Assembly: GCA_963662525.1 (NCBI GenBank)
Contig: OY759717.1
Coordinates: forward strand, 2,108,001 to 2,172,000
Source of the DNA: CAZSDU01 sp963662525
Lineage (GTDB): Bacteria; Bacteroidota; Bacteroidia; Bacteroidales; FEN-979
Direction: 5' to 3'
Length of the DNA: 64,000 bases
Shown here: positions 24,892 to 34,211 of the stretch, piece by piece
Layout of the letters: each line of letters begins with the position of its first letter
Position numbering within the stretch: position 1 is the first letter of the stretch
Program-made: the position numbers and the translations under genes
Notes under the pieces: model-generated
Database searches by the model: none
What the model saw: only the letters and a program-made list of their open reading frames with translations
What the model was told of the DNA's origin: nothing

Positions 24892-26949
24892 TCAGTAGAT
24901 GATTAATTTTTTAATCGCCACTTCTTCTTTATTATGCAATAACCTTACAAGGTACAATCCATTTGCCCAATCAGAGATATTGATCTCTTGTTCTAGCTTA
25001 CCCTCTATGATTTCATTGGCAAATACCTTATCGATAAATAAGTTATAGATTTCGACTTCAACGGAAGTTAATTCAGGTCCCTCAACAGTTAATCTTAAAA
25101 GATCAGAAGCAGGATTGGGGAAAGCCCCAAGCTTCCACAAGGATACAGGGTTAGCGTTTTCTTTTATTTCAACCGGAAAAACTGATTTTGCACCCAGGAT
25201 TCCTCCATGTTCTCCGGCAATCCAACCGGTTTCCGGTGATGGAAAGCAAACAGAAATCAAAGGTTGATTTACAGTGATTGTTTCCTTTTCCCAGTGGTCG
25301 TTAACCAAGGTATAAACATCATGATATCCAATGGTATAAGCATGATCAGAATCGGGATGATGAACTGCAACGAGTTCTGCTGTTGTTTCTGGTCCCGGCA
25401 ACCAATGCTCACCATTGTAATGCCAGGTGATTCCATTATCAAAATTGGTCCCAACCGCCCAGCCGGAATTCGGTCCTGCAAACGAAAGGGCGGTAATCGG
25501 TTTGTAAAAAGGGGTTGTCATTTCCACTGTCCATTGACCATTCTGATAATGTAAAATATTACTTTCTAATCCTGAAGTTAAGCCAATGGCCCAGCCATTC
25601 TCCTGATCGGTAAAGCTTAATGATATTACCTTTGAATAATCGGCCAGGGAGGAGCAGGTGAGAATGTTATTGATGAGTTTGATCATATTCGAGCCATAAG
25701 CCCTTGTGCCTGATAACCATGCATTCCCGTCAGAAAGACAGAAAACGGATTTAACAGCAATATGAATAGTATCGGTGATGAAGTGCCATTGACCATCGGA
25801 ATACTGATAGATGGCATAGAGGCCAGAGGTGTCGGCTAATCTTCCGGAAGCAATTCCATGAACGGAATCAGAAAAATGAATATGCTCAAACCGGGTTGTA
25901 TTAAAAGAAGTATCAATGGTCCAGGACCCATGGGTATAGTGAAGGATATTTTTGCCTTCACCCACAGCCCAGCCATGGGAGGTATCAGGAAAAGAAAGTT
26001 CCGTCTTGCCCTCTGCCAGTGAATTTGACAGGTTCCATCCAAGTGAATCATGATACAGGATATGACCATACTCGGTTGTCACGTAAAGAGCAGAAGAATC
26101 AAGTACTGATAGTGAATTGGGCGTGCCATAACTGATATAAGAGCCAACCCAATGTCCGTCTACATATTCCCATATGGTACTATCGGTCATTTGCATGTAT
26201 CCAATGTCTCCGCAACTCCATCCATGGGAAGGGGTATTGAAGCAGAGGTCATTGGATATTATAGGGGGAGAACCGCTCATGGACCAGTTTGTCCCGTTAT
26301 ATTTCTGGATGTATTTATAATCGTCCCCGTATTGTCCGCCAATCCAACCCTGAGCGGAATCCAGGAAGGATATGGAATTGACGGAATAATAATCACTAAA
26401 TCCAAGAGAAAACCAATGCCAGCCTAAAGTGTCGTAATGATAAAATTTCTGGGACCCACCGGCCCAGCCATTATTTTCATCTGTGAAAAACACATCGGTA
26501 ATTCCAGAATAGCCAATGGTATCGATGGTGATCCATTGATTTCCGGTATAGTGCATCCTTACATCTCCGACGGCCCAGCCATTATTCTCACTGGTAAAAA
26601 AAACATCATTGAGATTTAAAGCCGATTCAGGATTTTCCACATTCCACAAACCATCTGTATATTTCAGTATCACCCTGTTGCCACCCACTGCCCATCCATG
26701 ATTTTCATCAAGAAAAAAAAGCCCCCTCAGCCCGCCATTTGTATATTTTTCTGATACTAACCATTTTTGACCATCATAATGCATCAATTTTCCTGCATCT
26801 CCGACAGCCCAACCATTAGTCGCTGAAGTGAAAACAATATCATTCAGGTGATAACCATCCGGGAAGGGATTATACCATGACCAGTTGCGCTGTGAGAATC
26901 CGGAAAAACAAAGCATCATGATCTGAAAAAACACAAAGATAGATTTCAT
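24892..26949 (-). CDS. T9SS-sorted WAVG-repeat beta-propeller protein
   Basis: 685 residues. The signal peptide ends CFSGFS and the next residue is Gln. Residues about 25-590 hold roughly 14 degenerate repeats with the core NGWAVGxxGxxxHYxGxxW, similar to the Ycf48-like/BNR propellers. The end (FPNPASDLLRLTVEGPEL to GLYLVRLLHNKEEVAIKKLI) is a T9SS type A sorting domain. No catalytic motif is seen; such propellers usually bind protein or glycan. It has a good promoter and is divergent from recJ. Confidence 0.85.
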   Translation of the reverse strand: MKSIFVFFQIMMLCFSGFSQRNWSWYNPFPDGYHLNDIVFTSATNGWAVGDAGKLMHYDGQKWLVSEKYTNGGLRGLFFLDENHGWAVGGNRVILKYTDGLWNVENPESALNLNDVFFTSENNGWAVGDVRMHYTGNQWITIDTIGYSGITDVFFTDENNGWAGGSQKFYHYDTLGWHWFSLGFSDYYSVNSISFLDSAQGWIGGQYGDDYKYIQKYNGTNWSMSGSPPIISNDLCFNTPSHGWSCGDIGYMQMTDSTIWEYVDGHWVGSYISYGTPNSLSVLDSSALYVTTEYGHILYHDSLGWNLSNSLAEGKTELSFPDTSHGWAVGEGKNILHYTHGSWTIDTSFNTTRFEHIHFSDSVHGIASGRLADTSGLYAIYQYSDGQWHFITDTIHIAVKSVFCLSDGNAWLSGTRAYGSNMIKLINNILTCSSLADYSKVISLSFTDQENGWAIGLTSGLESNILHYQNGQWTVEMTTPFYKPITALSFAGPNSGWAVGTNFDNGITWHYNGEHWLPGPETTAELVAVHHPDSDHAYTIGYHDVYTLVNDHWEKETITVNQPLISVCFPSPETGWIAGEHGGILGAKSVFPVEIKENANPVSLWKLGAFPNPASDLLRLTVEGPELTSVEVEIYNLFIDKVFANEIIEGKLEQEINISDWANGLYLVRLLHNKEEVAIKKLIIY

Positions 26950-26974
26950 TCTGAGTACGGAATAAAGTGATTAA

Positions 26975-27006
26975 CAAAGTTAGCCAATAAACGCTGATTT
27001 GTCAAA
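26975..27006 (-). promoter_or_regulatory. Promoter of the WAVG-repeat protein gene (TTTG-N20-TAACTTTG)
   Basis: Minus strand TTTG (27006-27003), 20 bases, TAACTTTG (26982-26975). Both elements and the spacing match the Bacteroidota consensus. This is the clearest promoter in the window. Confidence 0.7.
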
Positions 27007-27010
27007 TCAG
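26994..27010. repeat. Operator-like palindrome over the -33 element
   Basis: CTGATTTG-T-CAAATCAG, perfect 8-base arms with a single central base. It covers the -33 element of the minus-strand promoter and lies about 40 bases upstream of the recJ -7 box. Confidence 0.6.
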
Positions 27011-27046
27011 GGATAATTTGCTATTAAAAATTCACTTTCCAACTGA

Positions 27047-27054
27047 TAATTTTG
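27047..27054 (+). promoter_or_regulatory. -7 box of recJ (TAATTTTG)
   Basis: Consensus match ending 24 bases before the recJ ATG at 27079. The TTG that could open a longer frame lies inside this box. Confidence 0.55.
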
Positions 27055-27078
27055 TATTTTAGCCATAGCAAAAAAAGT

Positions 27079-28824
27079 ATGGAAAAACGTTGGGTGATAA
27101 AACCTCAGGGGGATCCTGAGGTAGTCAGGGAATTGGCAAAAGCCTTGGGAATTGACCAGTATCTCTCAAATTTGCTGGTGCAAAGGGGCGTGACAACATA
27201 TGCCGAGGCAAAGGTGTTTTTTCGCCCTGCCCTCAATAAGTTGCACGATCCTTTCCTGATGAAGGATATGGATAAGGCCATTGAACGGGTTGATAAGGCT
27301 TTGGCCAACAAAGAAAAAATTCTGGTTTACGGGGATTATGATGTTGACGGAACTTCTGCTGTTGCTCTCGTTTATACTTTTTTCAATAAAATAACTGATC
27401 AGATTGATTTTTATATTCCCGACCGTTATACCGAGGGCTATGGAATTTCTTTTAAAGGCATTGATTTTGCCTGTGAACAACAATTTTCCTTGATCATTGC
27501 CCTGGATTGTGGGATAAAAGCAGTGGAGAAAGTGGAGTATGCCAATTCAAAAGGCATCGATTTCATCATTTGTGATCATCACCGCCCGGGCCCGGAATTA
27601 CCCGCTGCCAAAGCGGTGCTTGATCCAAAACGCGGCGATTGTTCCTATCCCTATAAAGAACTTTCAGGTTGTGGTATAGGGTTCAAACTGATTCAGGCTT
27701 ATGCTCAGAAAAACAAAATTCCCTTTGAAGACCTGAATCAGTATCTTGATCTGGTGGTGATCAGCATTGCTTCTGATATTGTTGATATTACAGGAGAAAA
27801 CAGGATACTGGCCTATTTCGGGTTAAAACTCGTCAATACCCACCCCCGCCCCGGAATCGAAGCTTTACTGAGGTATTCCACCGTTGTGAAGAAGGAGGAA
27901 GTAAACGGTGGATTGGCTTACAGCCGGGAACTTACGATTTCCGATCTGGTCTTTTTAATTGGGCCCCGCATCAATGCTGCCGGCCGTATCGAAAGTGGGA
28001 AAAATTCTGTTCGTTTATTGATTACGCGGGATCTCCAGGAAGCCTTGAGATTAGGTACCCAGATCAATAATTACAACACTGAACGTAAGAACCTCGATAT
28101 GCTGGCAACCCAACAGGCTATTGATATGATCGGAAGTTCACCCGAATTGCTGCAGGCAAAAGCTACCGTGATTGATCATCCCGACTGGCATAAAGGGGTT
28201 ATTGGGATTGTGGCTTCCCGCCTCACCGAAACTTATTATCGTCCGACCATCGTTTTTACGCATTCTAACGGTTTGATGACCGGATCGGCACGTTCTGTCA
28301 AGGATTTTGATATTTATGAAGCCATCGATGCGTGTTCTTCCTGTCTAGAACATTTCGGTGGGCATAAATTTGCTGCCGGCTTATCCTTAAAACCTGAAAA
28401 TTTCGAAGAATTCCGGAAAAAATTTGAAGAAAATGTGAAAGAAAAACTTCAGGGGATCCAGCTTGTTCCGGAACTGGAAATCGATTCACTGTTACCGCTC
28501 AATCTGATCAATTCAAGGTTTTATAATGTATTGAAGCAATTCGCTCCTTTCGGACCGGGAAACATGGCTCCCCTCTTCATGACAGAAGGTGTAGTCGATA
28601 CCGGAGGTTCGCGGGTTGTCGGGAAAAATCATCTGAAACTTTGCGTAGTTCATCCGGATGTCAATGGCGGTCCGTTTTCTGCTATCGCATTTCAGCAGGG
28701 GGAGCATTTCTTTAAAATTGATAAAGGGATCCCTTTCAATATTTGCTATTATGTTGAAGAAAATGAGTGGAACGGATCCGTAACCCTGCAATTGAATATT
28801 AAAGATGTGAAATTCGCCGGTTAA
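27079..28824 (+). CDS. recJ: Single-stranded-DNA-specific exonuclease RecJ
   Basis: 581 residues from the ATG at 27079. DHH phosphoesterase core: VYGDYDVDGTSAVALVY, IALDCGIKA and IICDHHRPGP. Next comes a DHHA1 domain with the GGH-type motif FGGHKFAAGLSL, then an OB domain at the C-terminus. It degrades ssDNA 5' to 3' in recombination and mismatch or base repair. Its stop codon overlaps the stop codon of convergent pfkA. Confidence 0.96.
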   Translation: MEKRWVIKPQGDPEVVRELAKALGIDQYLSNLLVQRGVTTYAEAKVFFRPALNKLHDPFLMKDMDKAIERVDKALANKEKILVYGDYDVDGTSAVALVYTFFNKITDQIDFYIPDRYTEGYGISFKGIDFACEQQFSLIIALDCGIKAVEKVEYANSKGIDFIICDHHRPGPELPAAKAVLDPKRGDCSYPYKELSGCGIGFKLIQAYAQKNKIPFEDLNQYLDLVVISIASDIVDITGENRILAYFGLKLVNTHPRPGIEALLRYSTVVKKEEVNGGLAYSRELTISDLVFLIGPRINAAGRIESGKNSVRLLITRDLQEALRLGTQINNYNTERKNLDMLATQQAIDMIGSSPELLQAKATVIDHPDWHKGVIGIVASRLTETYYRPTIVFTHSNGLMTGSARSVKDFDIYEAIDACSSCLEHFGGHKFAAGLSLKPENFEEFRKKFEENVKEKLQGIQLVPELEIDSLLPLNLINSRFYNVLKQFAPFGPGNMAPLFMTEGVVDTGGSRVVGKNHLKLCVVHPDVNGGPFSAIAFQQGEHFFKIDKGIPFNICYYVEENEWNGSVTLQLNIKDVKFAG

Positions 28825-29843
28825 CAGCCTTCCATTCCGAAGCAGATATCCATGCGCCTTGACTTCTCAATTAAAGGATGGTCAATGGGGACGAGGCGTA
28901 GTTTTCCACCTACTTCTGATAAAGGAACTGATGTAATGGTGTCTCCTTTCAATGAAACCATTTGTCCAAAATGTTTCTGCGCGATCAATTCAACAGCATG
29001 AGCTCCATACCGGGTGGCCAGCACACGGTCCATGGGTGAAGGACTGCCACCTCTCTGAATATATCCCAGTATGGTTTCCCTGGTTTCCAGACCGGTCAGT
29101 TCACTGATGCTTCTTGCTATGTAGTGGGCGGCAGATTCTCCCTTTGGGGCAGCAATTCCTTCAGCAACAACAACAATGGAATAAGGTTTCTTATTGATGG
29201 TCCTTTTTTTCAGACATTTTGCCACAATATTAATATCAAAATTAATTTCAGGTAAAAGAATGACATCACCGCCACCGGCCATTCCGCTGTATAGGGCGAG
29301 CCATCCTGCATGATGCCCCATCACCTCGATGACCATGATACGCTTATGGCTATTTGCCGTAGTATGAAGGCGGTCGATGGCATCGGTGGTGATCATCAGT
29401 GCGGAATCAAATCCGAAGGTGATATCGGTGCCCCAAACATCGTTGTCGATGGTTTTTGGAATTCCGATGATGTTCAGGCCTTCTTCCGAAAGCATTGCTG
29501 CAGTTCGCTGTGTTCCGTTGCCTCCGATACAAACCAGGGCATCCAGGCCCAGTTCACGATAATGTTTTTTAATTAGTTTGGGCTTATCAATGGCATTCAA
29601 TGAACTCCCCTTTTTAAAGGGGTTCTCACGGGAAGTACCAAGGATGGTTCCACCCAGGGTAAGAATGCCGGAAAGTTGGTTTTCATCCAGGTGAACATAT
29701 TCCTGGTTGATCAACCCCAGGAATCCGGATGAAATCCCGATGACTTCCATCCCGTATTCCAGAATGGCTGTCTTTCCTACTCCACGGATTGCCGCATTGA
29801 TGCCGGGACAATCTCCGCCGGCAGTAAGAATTCCGATTTTCAT
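28821..29843 (-). CDS. pfkA: 6-phosphofructokinase
   Basis: 340 residues. It begins MKIGILTAGGDCPGINAAIRG. The catalytic loop is PKTIDNDVWGTD, followed by VMGHHAGWLAL. At the two positions that separate phosphoryl donors it has Gly (GGNG, ATP-type) and Lys (PKTIDND, the residue found in PPi enzymes and in the mixed group that uses ATP). The Asp usually seen in GGDG is Asn here. I expect ATP use, with lower confidence than for a classic PfkA. Glycolysis, cytoplasm. The upstream gap consists of an ATGCA-rich degenerate repeat. Confidence 0.9.
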   Translation of the reverse strand: MKIGILTAGGDCPGINAAIRGVGKTAILEYGMEVIGISSGFLGLINQEYVHLDENQLSGILTLGGTILGTSRENPFKKGSSLNAIDKPKLIKKHYRELGLDALVCIGGNGTQRTAAMLSEEGLNIIGIPKTIDNDVWGTDITFGFDSALMITTDAIDRLHTTANSHKRIMVIEVMGHHAGWLALYSGMAGGGDVILLPEINFDINIVAKCLKKRTINKKPYSIVVVAEGIAAPKGESAAHYIARSISELTGLETRETILGYIQRGGSPSPMDRVLATRYGAHAVELIAQKHFGQMVSLKGDTITSVPLSEVGGKLRLVPIDHPLIEKSRRMDICFGMEGC

Positions 29844-29855
29844 AAACTGTCATAT

Positions 29856-29890
29856 TAATGCACAAATGCATGAATGCAAGGAATGCAGGA
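29856..29890. repeat. Degenerate aatgca repeat upstream of pfkA
   Basis: Four aatgca cores spaced 7-9 bases apart (29857 to about 29887). They fill most of the gap between pfkA and the next minus-strand gene. Confidence 0.65.
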
Positions 29891-29894
29891 AAAT

Positions 29895-30794
29895 TTATTT
29901 CAGCTCGAATGATCCTTCGCCAATCGCCTTATCATCCGCGAAAACACTTACCACATATTTCCCTTTCATGGCTGGTTTATCGTTGTCTTTCTTCGACCAA
30001 TCCACACAAAGGTTCATGGCTTTTCCCTCGTAAGTAATATCCTCTCTGAGAGAATAAGGCAGGGTTTGCCCGTTAAACACAAAGGTGTCGTACTTGCTCT
30101 TAATTACGACTACGTTATCAGGGCGGTGAATCCGGATATAAATAATTTTTTTTCCGGGTTTCACCAGAGAGTTTTCCCCAAGGGTAAAACATACGCGTAG
30201 ACGATCGGTACGACTTGCTTTATCTGTTAACTGTTCTTTATTGCCCCCGGATTTCAATTTATAGGCTCTGGCCGTCACATCATAGGCCTTGATATAAGCG
30301 GCCTGATTCATCCTTTCAGTCAGCGCTTCTTTATCTTTCATCAGACTGCTGTTGCGGTTTTGCTCCGTTTTCACTTCCTGCCGGATCCGTTCATTTTCAG
30401 CGGTCAGTTCACGGTTAACGGTATAAAGCGAATCCATTTGGCGAACATAACCCTGGGCAATATTTTGGAGCATGGCTAGTTTCTTCCGGATTTTATTATA
30501 CTCCCATTGAGTATCGAGTAATTTCTTGATTTCATTAGCATCCTTCTGAATAATGCTATCCTTGGCAGCCAGTGAATCTGACAAAGCACCATAAGAGACT
30601 TTTATCTTATTGTGCTCTGTCATGAGGGAATCCAGTTCCTGTTTGAGTTCAGTTTTCTCTGTTTCTTTTTCATTGACCAGACGCATCAATTGTGAGCGCT
30701 GGATAACGAGCCAGAAAATTAAAATAAGAATAAGAATTCCCAGCACTGCAAGGATAATCTTGAAATTTCGGATTTTTGAGTTAGATTCTTCCAT
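29895..30794 (-). CDS. Membrane-anchored coiled-coil protein of unknown function
   Basis: 299 residues, unnamed. A short cytoplasmic N-terminus is followed by one membrane helix (about 12-34, ILAVLGILILILIFWLVI). A long heptad-rich coiled coil (about 36-165) leads to a beta-rich C-terminal domain of about 130 residues (VCFTLGENSLVKPGKKIIYI, VDWSKKDNDKPAMKGKY). The topology suggests a periplasmic rod with a folded tip, similar in outline to divisome or envelope scaffold proteins, but no motif proves this. It sits just upstream of pfkA and downstream of the C69 dipeptidase gene on the same strand. Confidence 0.8.
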   Translation of the reverse strand: MEESNSKIRNFKIILAVLGILILILIFWLVIQRSQLMRLVNEKETEKTELKQELDSLMTEHNKIKVSYGALSDSLAAKDSIIQKDANEIKKLLDTQWEYNKIRKKLAMLQNIAQGYVRQMDSLYTVNRELTAENERIRQEVKTEQNRNSSLMKDKEALTERMNQAAYIKAYDVTARAYKLKSGGNKEQLTDKASRTDRLRVCFTLGENSLVKPGKKIIYIRIHRPDNVVVIKSKYDTFVFNGQTLPYSLREDITYEGKAMNLCVDWSKKDNDKPAMKGKYVVSVFADDKAIGEGSFELK

Positions 30795-30838
30795 GAGAGA
30801 GGAGGTATTGATTCAATTTGTAAAAATAAGGGATAATA

Positions 30839-32521
30839 TTAATGTGATGATGGTCCAAACTGTTTAATTACATCCCCATGCTGTTTGACGATCTCACGCA
30901 GCCACCATTCCGGATACCCTGGCTGAGAAGGCATAACTGGTACGCCAAAACCATTGGTTTCAAATTTACCATCTTTTTCCTTCTTGATATTCCCGTCAAT
31001 GTATTTCACCAGCAAATACTGGTACAACTCCTGCCATCTTTTTACTGTTGCATCCCCTGTTTTTACAGAATAATCGGTCAGCAATTTCCGGGCAGCATTT
31101 TTGTCCGTTTTGTAAAGACCGTCTGCCTTTTTATCGATGGCAGAGGTTTCTGTAATATACTTGTTTTCAAGTTCACGCTGTACCGGCTGAATGTCTTTGA
31201 TCATGTAGCTATAACGGGTATACGCCCAGTTGGAAACCATGCTAAAGGTCCAGAATGCCGAGGTTGGCGAAAAGTGAAGCATGTCGCCGTTTCCGACGGC
31301 AAAAGCTGCAGGTACTTTTGTGATGCCGCAATACATCGGTGAAAAGACTGTAGTATATGTATCATCAACGCCAAACCAAAAGATACCTCCAATGGGATCG
31401 GGTAGCCAAGAACGACTTTGGGCAACAAACACAAAACCGGTCTGCTGGGTAGAAGTAGCCCGTTCATGAACGTAATCCACACTATCCACCTTCCAGGTCA
31501 TCGGACGCCAGCGGTAAGGACATTGAAAAGGTCCTGCACCAATATCATTCGTCATATCCATCTTAGTGCCTTCATAATGGTCACGCATAAGTTCCATGAC
31601 ATCATGTAGAGTGACTTTCTTGTCGGGCTTTACCCATAATGGCATACGGTTTTGGGTATATCCCCATTGGCCTTTAACAAGATGCCCCATGGCATAATCC
31701 TGATACTGCCCCATATCGGCATTTACCCGGTTAAACATGGCCCAGACGCGGGCTTCACAGGCACGGGCCCCGCTGAAAGTCACAGGAGCATAAGTATCGG
31801 AAAAGCTGAATTCAGCATCCTTTCCGTCAAACCATCCTTTTTCGCGGGCAAAAGAGATCACATCAGGAGCGTAAATGCAGTTTTCGGGATCATTCAAAGG
31901 AAATTGCGTGATCCGGGCCTGGTTGGCATGTCCACTGATATATCCGTCGGGGATGCGCCTGGCTACCCAAACAGCTCCCTTCTGGCCTTCACCTTTGCCA
32001 ATCATTTCAAGAATCCAGGCTTCATTTGCATCGGAAATGGAAAACGACTCTCCTTCACTGGCATAACCATGGGAAGCGACCAGGTCACCCATTACTTTAA
32101 TGGCTTCCCTGGCGGTTTTTGCTCGCTGCAGCGAGAAATAAATCAGGGTGCCATAATCAACAATGGCGCCTTTCTGGGTAAATAATTCTTCCCGGCCACC
32201 AAAAGTGGTTTCACCAATGGCCAGTTGATGTTCGTTCATATTACCCACCACAGAATAAGTATGTTTCACCTGAGGAATTTTCCCAAGAGGTTTCTGGGTA
32301 TCCCATTCAATGACATCGACCATTGCCCCGGCAGGATAATCTCTGGCCGGCCAGTAATAAAGTTCACCATACAACTGATGGGAATCAGCTGAGTAAGTTA
32401 TCATCACAGAACCATCCGCCGAGGCCCCTTTTGTGACGATGAAATTAGTACAAGCCAGCGAGCGGGAACTGAATCCGGCAACCAGCAAGAGTAGCGTTAA
32501 ACTGACAAGTTGTTTTCTCAT
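30839..32521 (-). CDS. C69-family dipeptidase
   Basis: 560 residues. The signal peptide MRKQLVSLTLLLLVAGFSSR ends just before Cys24 in SLACTNFIVTKGASADGS. In this Ntn-hydrolase family the Cys after the leader is the nucleophile, and CTNF is its standard context. Other family motifs: TYSADSHQLYGELYYWPA, GNMNEHQLAIGETTFGG and YFSLQRAKTAREAI. It probably cleaves dipeptides in the periplasm. Lactobacillus PepD homologues are about 470 residues, so this is a long secreted form typical of Bacteroidota. Confidence 0.9.
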   Translation of the reverse strand: MRKQLVSLTLLLLVAGFSSRSLACTNFIVTKGASADGSVMITYSADSHQLYGELYYWPARDYPAGAMVDVIEWDTQKPLGKIPQVKHTYSVVGNMNEHQLAIGETTFGGREELFTQKGAIVDYGTLIYFSLQRAKTAREAIKVMGDLVASHGYASEGESFSISDANEAWILEMIGKGEGQKGAVWVARRIPDGYISGHANQARITQFPLNDPENCIYAPDVISFAREKGWFDGKDAEFSFSDTYAPVTFSGARACEARVWAMFNRVNADMGQYQDYAMGHLVKGQWGYTQNRMPLWVKPDKKVTLHDVMELMRDHYEGTKMDMTNDIGAGPFQCPYRWRPMTWKVDSVDYVHERATSTQQTGFVFVAQSRSWLPDPIGGIFWFGVDDTYTTVFSPMYCGITKVPAAFAVGNGDMLHFSPTSAFWTFSMVSNWAYTRYSYMIKDIQPVQRELENKYITETSAIDKKADGLYKTDKNAARKLLTDYSVKTGDATVKRWQELYQYLLVKYIDGNIKKEKDGKFETNGFGVPVMPSQPGYPEWWLREIVKQHGDVIKQFGPSSH

Positions 32522-32563
32522 ATAAAACGTGTGATTTAATATTTAAATTTATTATGTTAACTG

Positions 32564-34141
32564 TTAAAAACCGATATTAATACCAGTTATCAGATTGTTT
32601 GTGTTTCCCTGGTAAATAGAGGGATTGTATTTCACGTTTCCCGCTGTCCAGCTTTTTCTATATTCCAGGTAAACATATGCATTATTGATTACTTCATATT
32701 TCACAGAAGCGCAAAGTTCCTGATTCCAGTAATCCAGTGATTTTAAATTTATGCCTTCCCCATGTTGAGCCAGCATCCAGGAAGCATCAACATTCAACCC
32801 GCGAAGGGGTTTGAACGACAAAGCTACAAAAAATTCCTGAGAGTTTTCTTCGAGATAATGTCCCAGGTTATATCTGTTAGAAGCAAAAGTGGTGGTAGAT
32901 AATCCTGAAGCGTATGCCTCACTGTTATTGCGCGTATATTCAGCACTCAGGGAAAGATTATTCAGGGGGAAATCACTCAGACTGAAGCCTGCTTTGTAAC
33001 TTATGGCTTTCAGGGAAAAACGGTTGACAAACAAATCAGCATATATATGTAGATGTTTTATATTTCTGGAACTGATGTTTAAAAATGTCTGAACTTCCTT
33101 GCCATAATAAGGTGATTTCCCTGATCCTTCTGAATATCCATAATTGAAATAAAAAAGGAATGGACTGAGGTAAGCAGGATTTATATTGTCAGCACAGTAA
33201 ATCACTGAATTGCCAAGACTGATATCCAGGCGGGCAAGAGGAGTGAAAGTGAAGAAACTGCCCGCAAAATACTTGTTGAAATAGCTTGCCCGTGTACCTC
33301 CTGCAATGGGGTAGGATTTCGACGAGTCTATGACTTCGGAGACCAGCCATCCATAGGTATAATTAAATTCAAACCAGGATACAGGCTTCATTCGGAGATT
33401 AAAATAAGGAAAAGAAGGTGTTCGTCCGGAAAGTATATTTGATCCATGGTTGTGGTCTCCCCATTGAAAATGATCTTTAACAAAAGCAACAGAACCCCAG
33501 TTCCAGGCAAATGTTATTCCTCCCCGCATCTCACTGTAATCACCTCCGCCCTTGGGTGAACCCTTCCAAGCCGCACCTTCATCTTGCGTAAGATAATCAG
33601 GAGTGACCAGGATCTGACTTTCATGGTTATCTCTCAGGCTTGCATAGAAACCAAAATGCTTTCCCACATAACCGAAAACCTCAGCCCCGTTCCACCGGTG
33701 ATAGGCAGTTCCGTTTTCATTGATAATATATGAGATCCCCAAAACAGGACGCAATGAAAAGGTGAAAAGACTATCCTTGTATTCAAAGGATAATGGATTA
33801 AAAGGTAACCGGAAATTCTTTTTCTTTTTAAAAAAGCTGTTTTGTGTAATATAGCTAAGGTCGGCTTGCAATTCAAGGTTATAATCCCGGAGATAAAAGT
33901 CAAGTTCTTTTTGCTGTCGCTTATTCAGGTTTTCTTTCCTGTTATTTGCTTCCCGGAGTTTTTCTGCAATGAATTTTCGGGAATAGGGCTTGACCGCAGA
34001 GTTGACAGAAACAATACTAAGGTTAGCCAATTCGTCAATAAATTGATAAATACCTGTGGCTGTCAAATCCTGGTAAACTACCTGAGCAAAAACCAGAGAT
34101 GGCAAAATGGCTATCAAGAGGAAAAGCAAAAAACGCTTCAA
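32564..34141 (-). CDS. Outer-membrane beta-barrel protein, Wzi-like (capsule assembly) family
   Basis: 525 residues. The signal peptide MKRFLLFLLIAILPSLVFA is followed by Gln. A helical N-terminal region (about 25-110, SRKFIAEKLREANNRKENLN) precedes about 14-18 alternating beta strands with aromatic girdles, ending in NLITGINIGF, a typical barrel end. The long strand set with WGDHNHGSNILSG recalls Bacteroidota Wzi-like proteins, but I am not certain of the family. It is divergent from the 34212 barrel gene, with the two -7 boxes back to back. Confidence 0.7.
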   Translation of the reverse strand: MKRFLLFLLIAILPSLVFAQVVYQDLTATGIYQFIDELANLSIVSVNSAVKPYSRKFIAEKLREANNRKENLNKRQQKELDFYLRDYNLELQADLSYITQNSFFKKKKNFRLPFNPLSFEYKDSLFTFSLRPVLGISYIINENGTAYHRWNGAEVFGYVGKHFGFYASLRDNHESQILVTPDYLTQDEGAAWKGSPKGGGDYSEMRGGITFAWNWGSVAFVKDHFQWGDHNHGSNILSGRTPSFPYFNLRMKPVSWFEFNYTYGWLVSEVIDSSKSYPIAGGTRASYFNKYFAGSFFTFTPLARLDISLGNSVIYCADNINPAYLSPFLFYFNYGYSEGSGKSPYYGKEVQTFLNISSRNIKHLHIYADLFVNRFSLKAISYKAGFSLSDFPLNNLSLSAEYTRNNSEAYASGLSTTTFASNRYNLGHYLEENSQEFFVALSFKPLRGLNVDASWMLAQHGEGINLKSLDYWNQELCASVKYEVINNAYVYLEYRKSWTAGNVKYNPSIYQGNTNNLITGINIGF

Positions 34142-34173
34142 AAGGCTTGATTTAATGCTACATGAAACGCGTG

Positions 34174-34181
34174 CAAAAATA
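34174..34181 (-). promoter_or_regulatory. -7 box of the Wzi-like gene (TATTTTTG)
   Basis: Minus strand consensus match 32 bases before the ATG at 34141; only three bases separate it from the plus-strand box at 34185. Confidence 0.5.
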
Positions 34182-34184
34182 CAT

Positions 34185-34192
34185 TAAATTTG
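34185..34192 (+). promoter_or_regulatory. -7 box of the 34212 barrel gene (TAAATTTG)
   Basis: TAAATTTG ending 19 bases before the ATG at 34212. Confidence 0.5.
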
Positions 34193-34211
34193 TAGTCTTA
34201 AATAGCTCACT

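Noticed and set aside
31652..32185. Plus-strand ORF of 177 codons inside the C69 dipeptidase gene
   Set aside because: It lies fully antisense to a gene with strong family motifs and has no signal, motif or promoter of its own.
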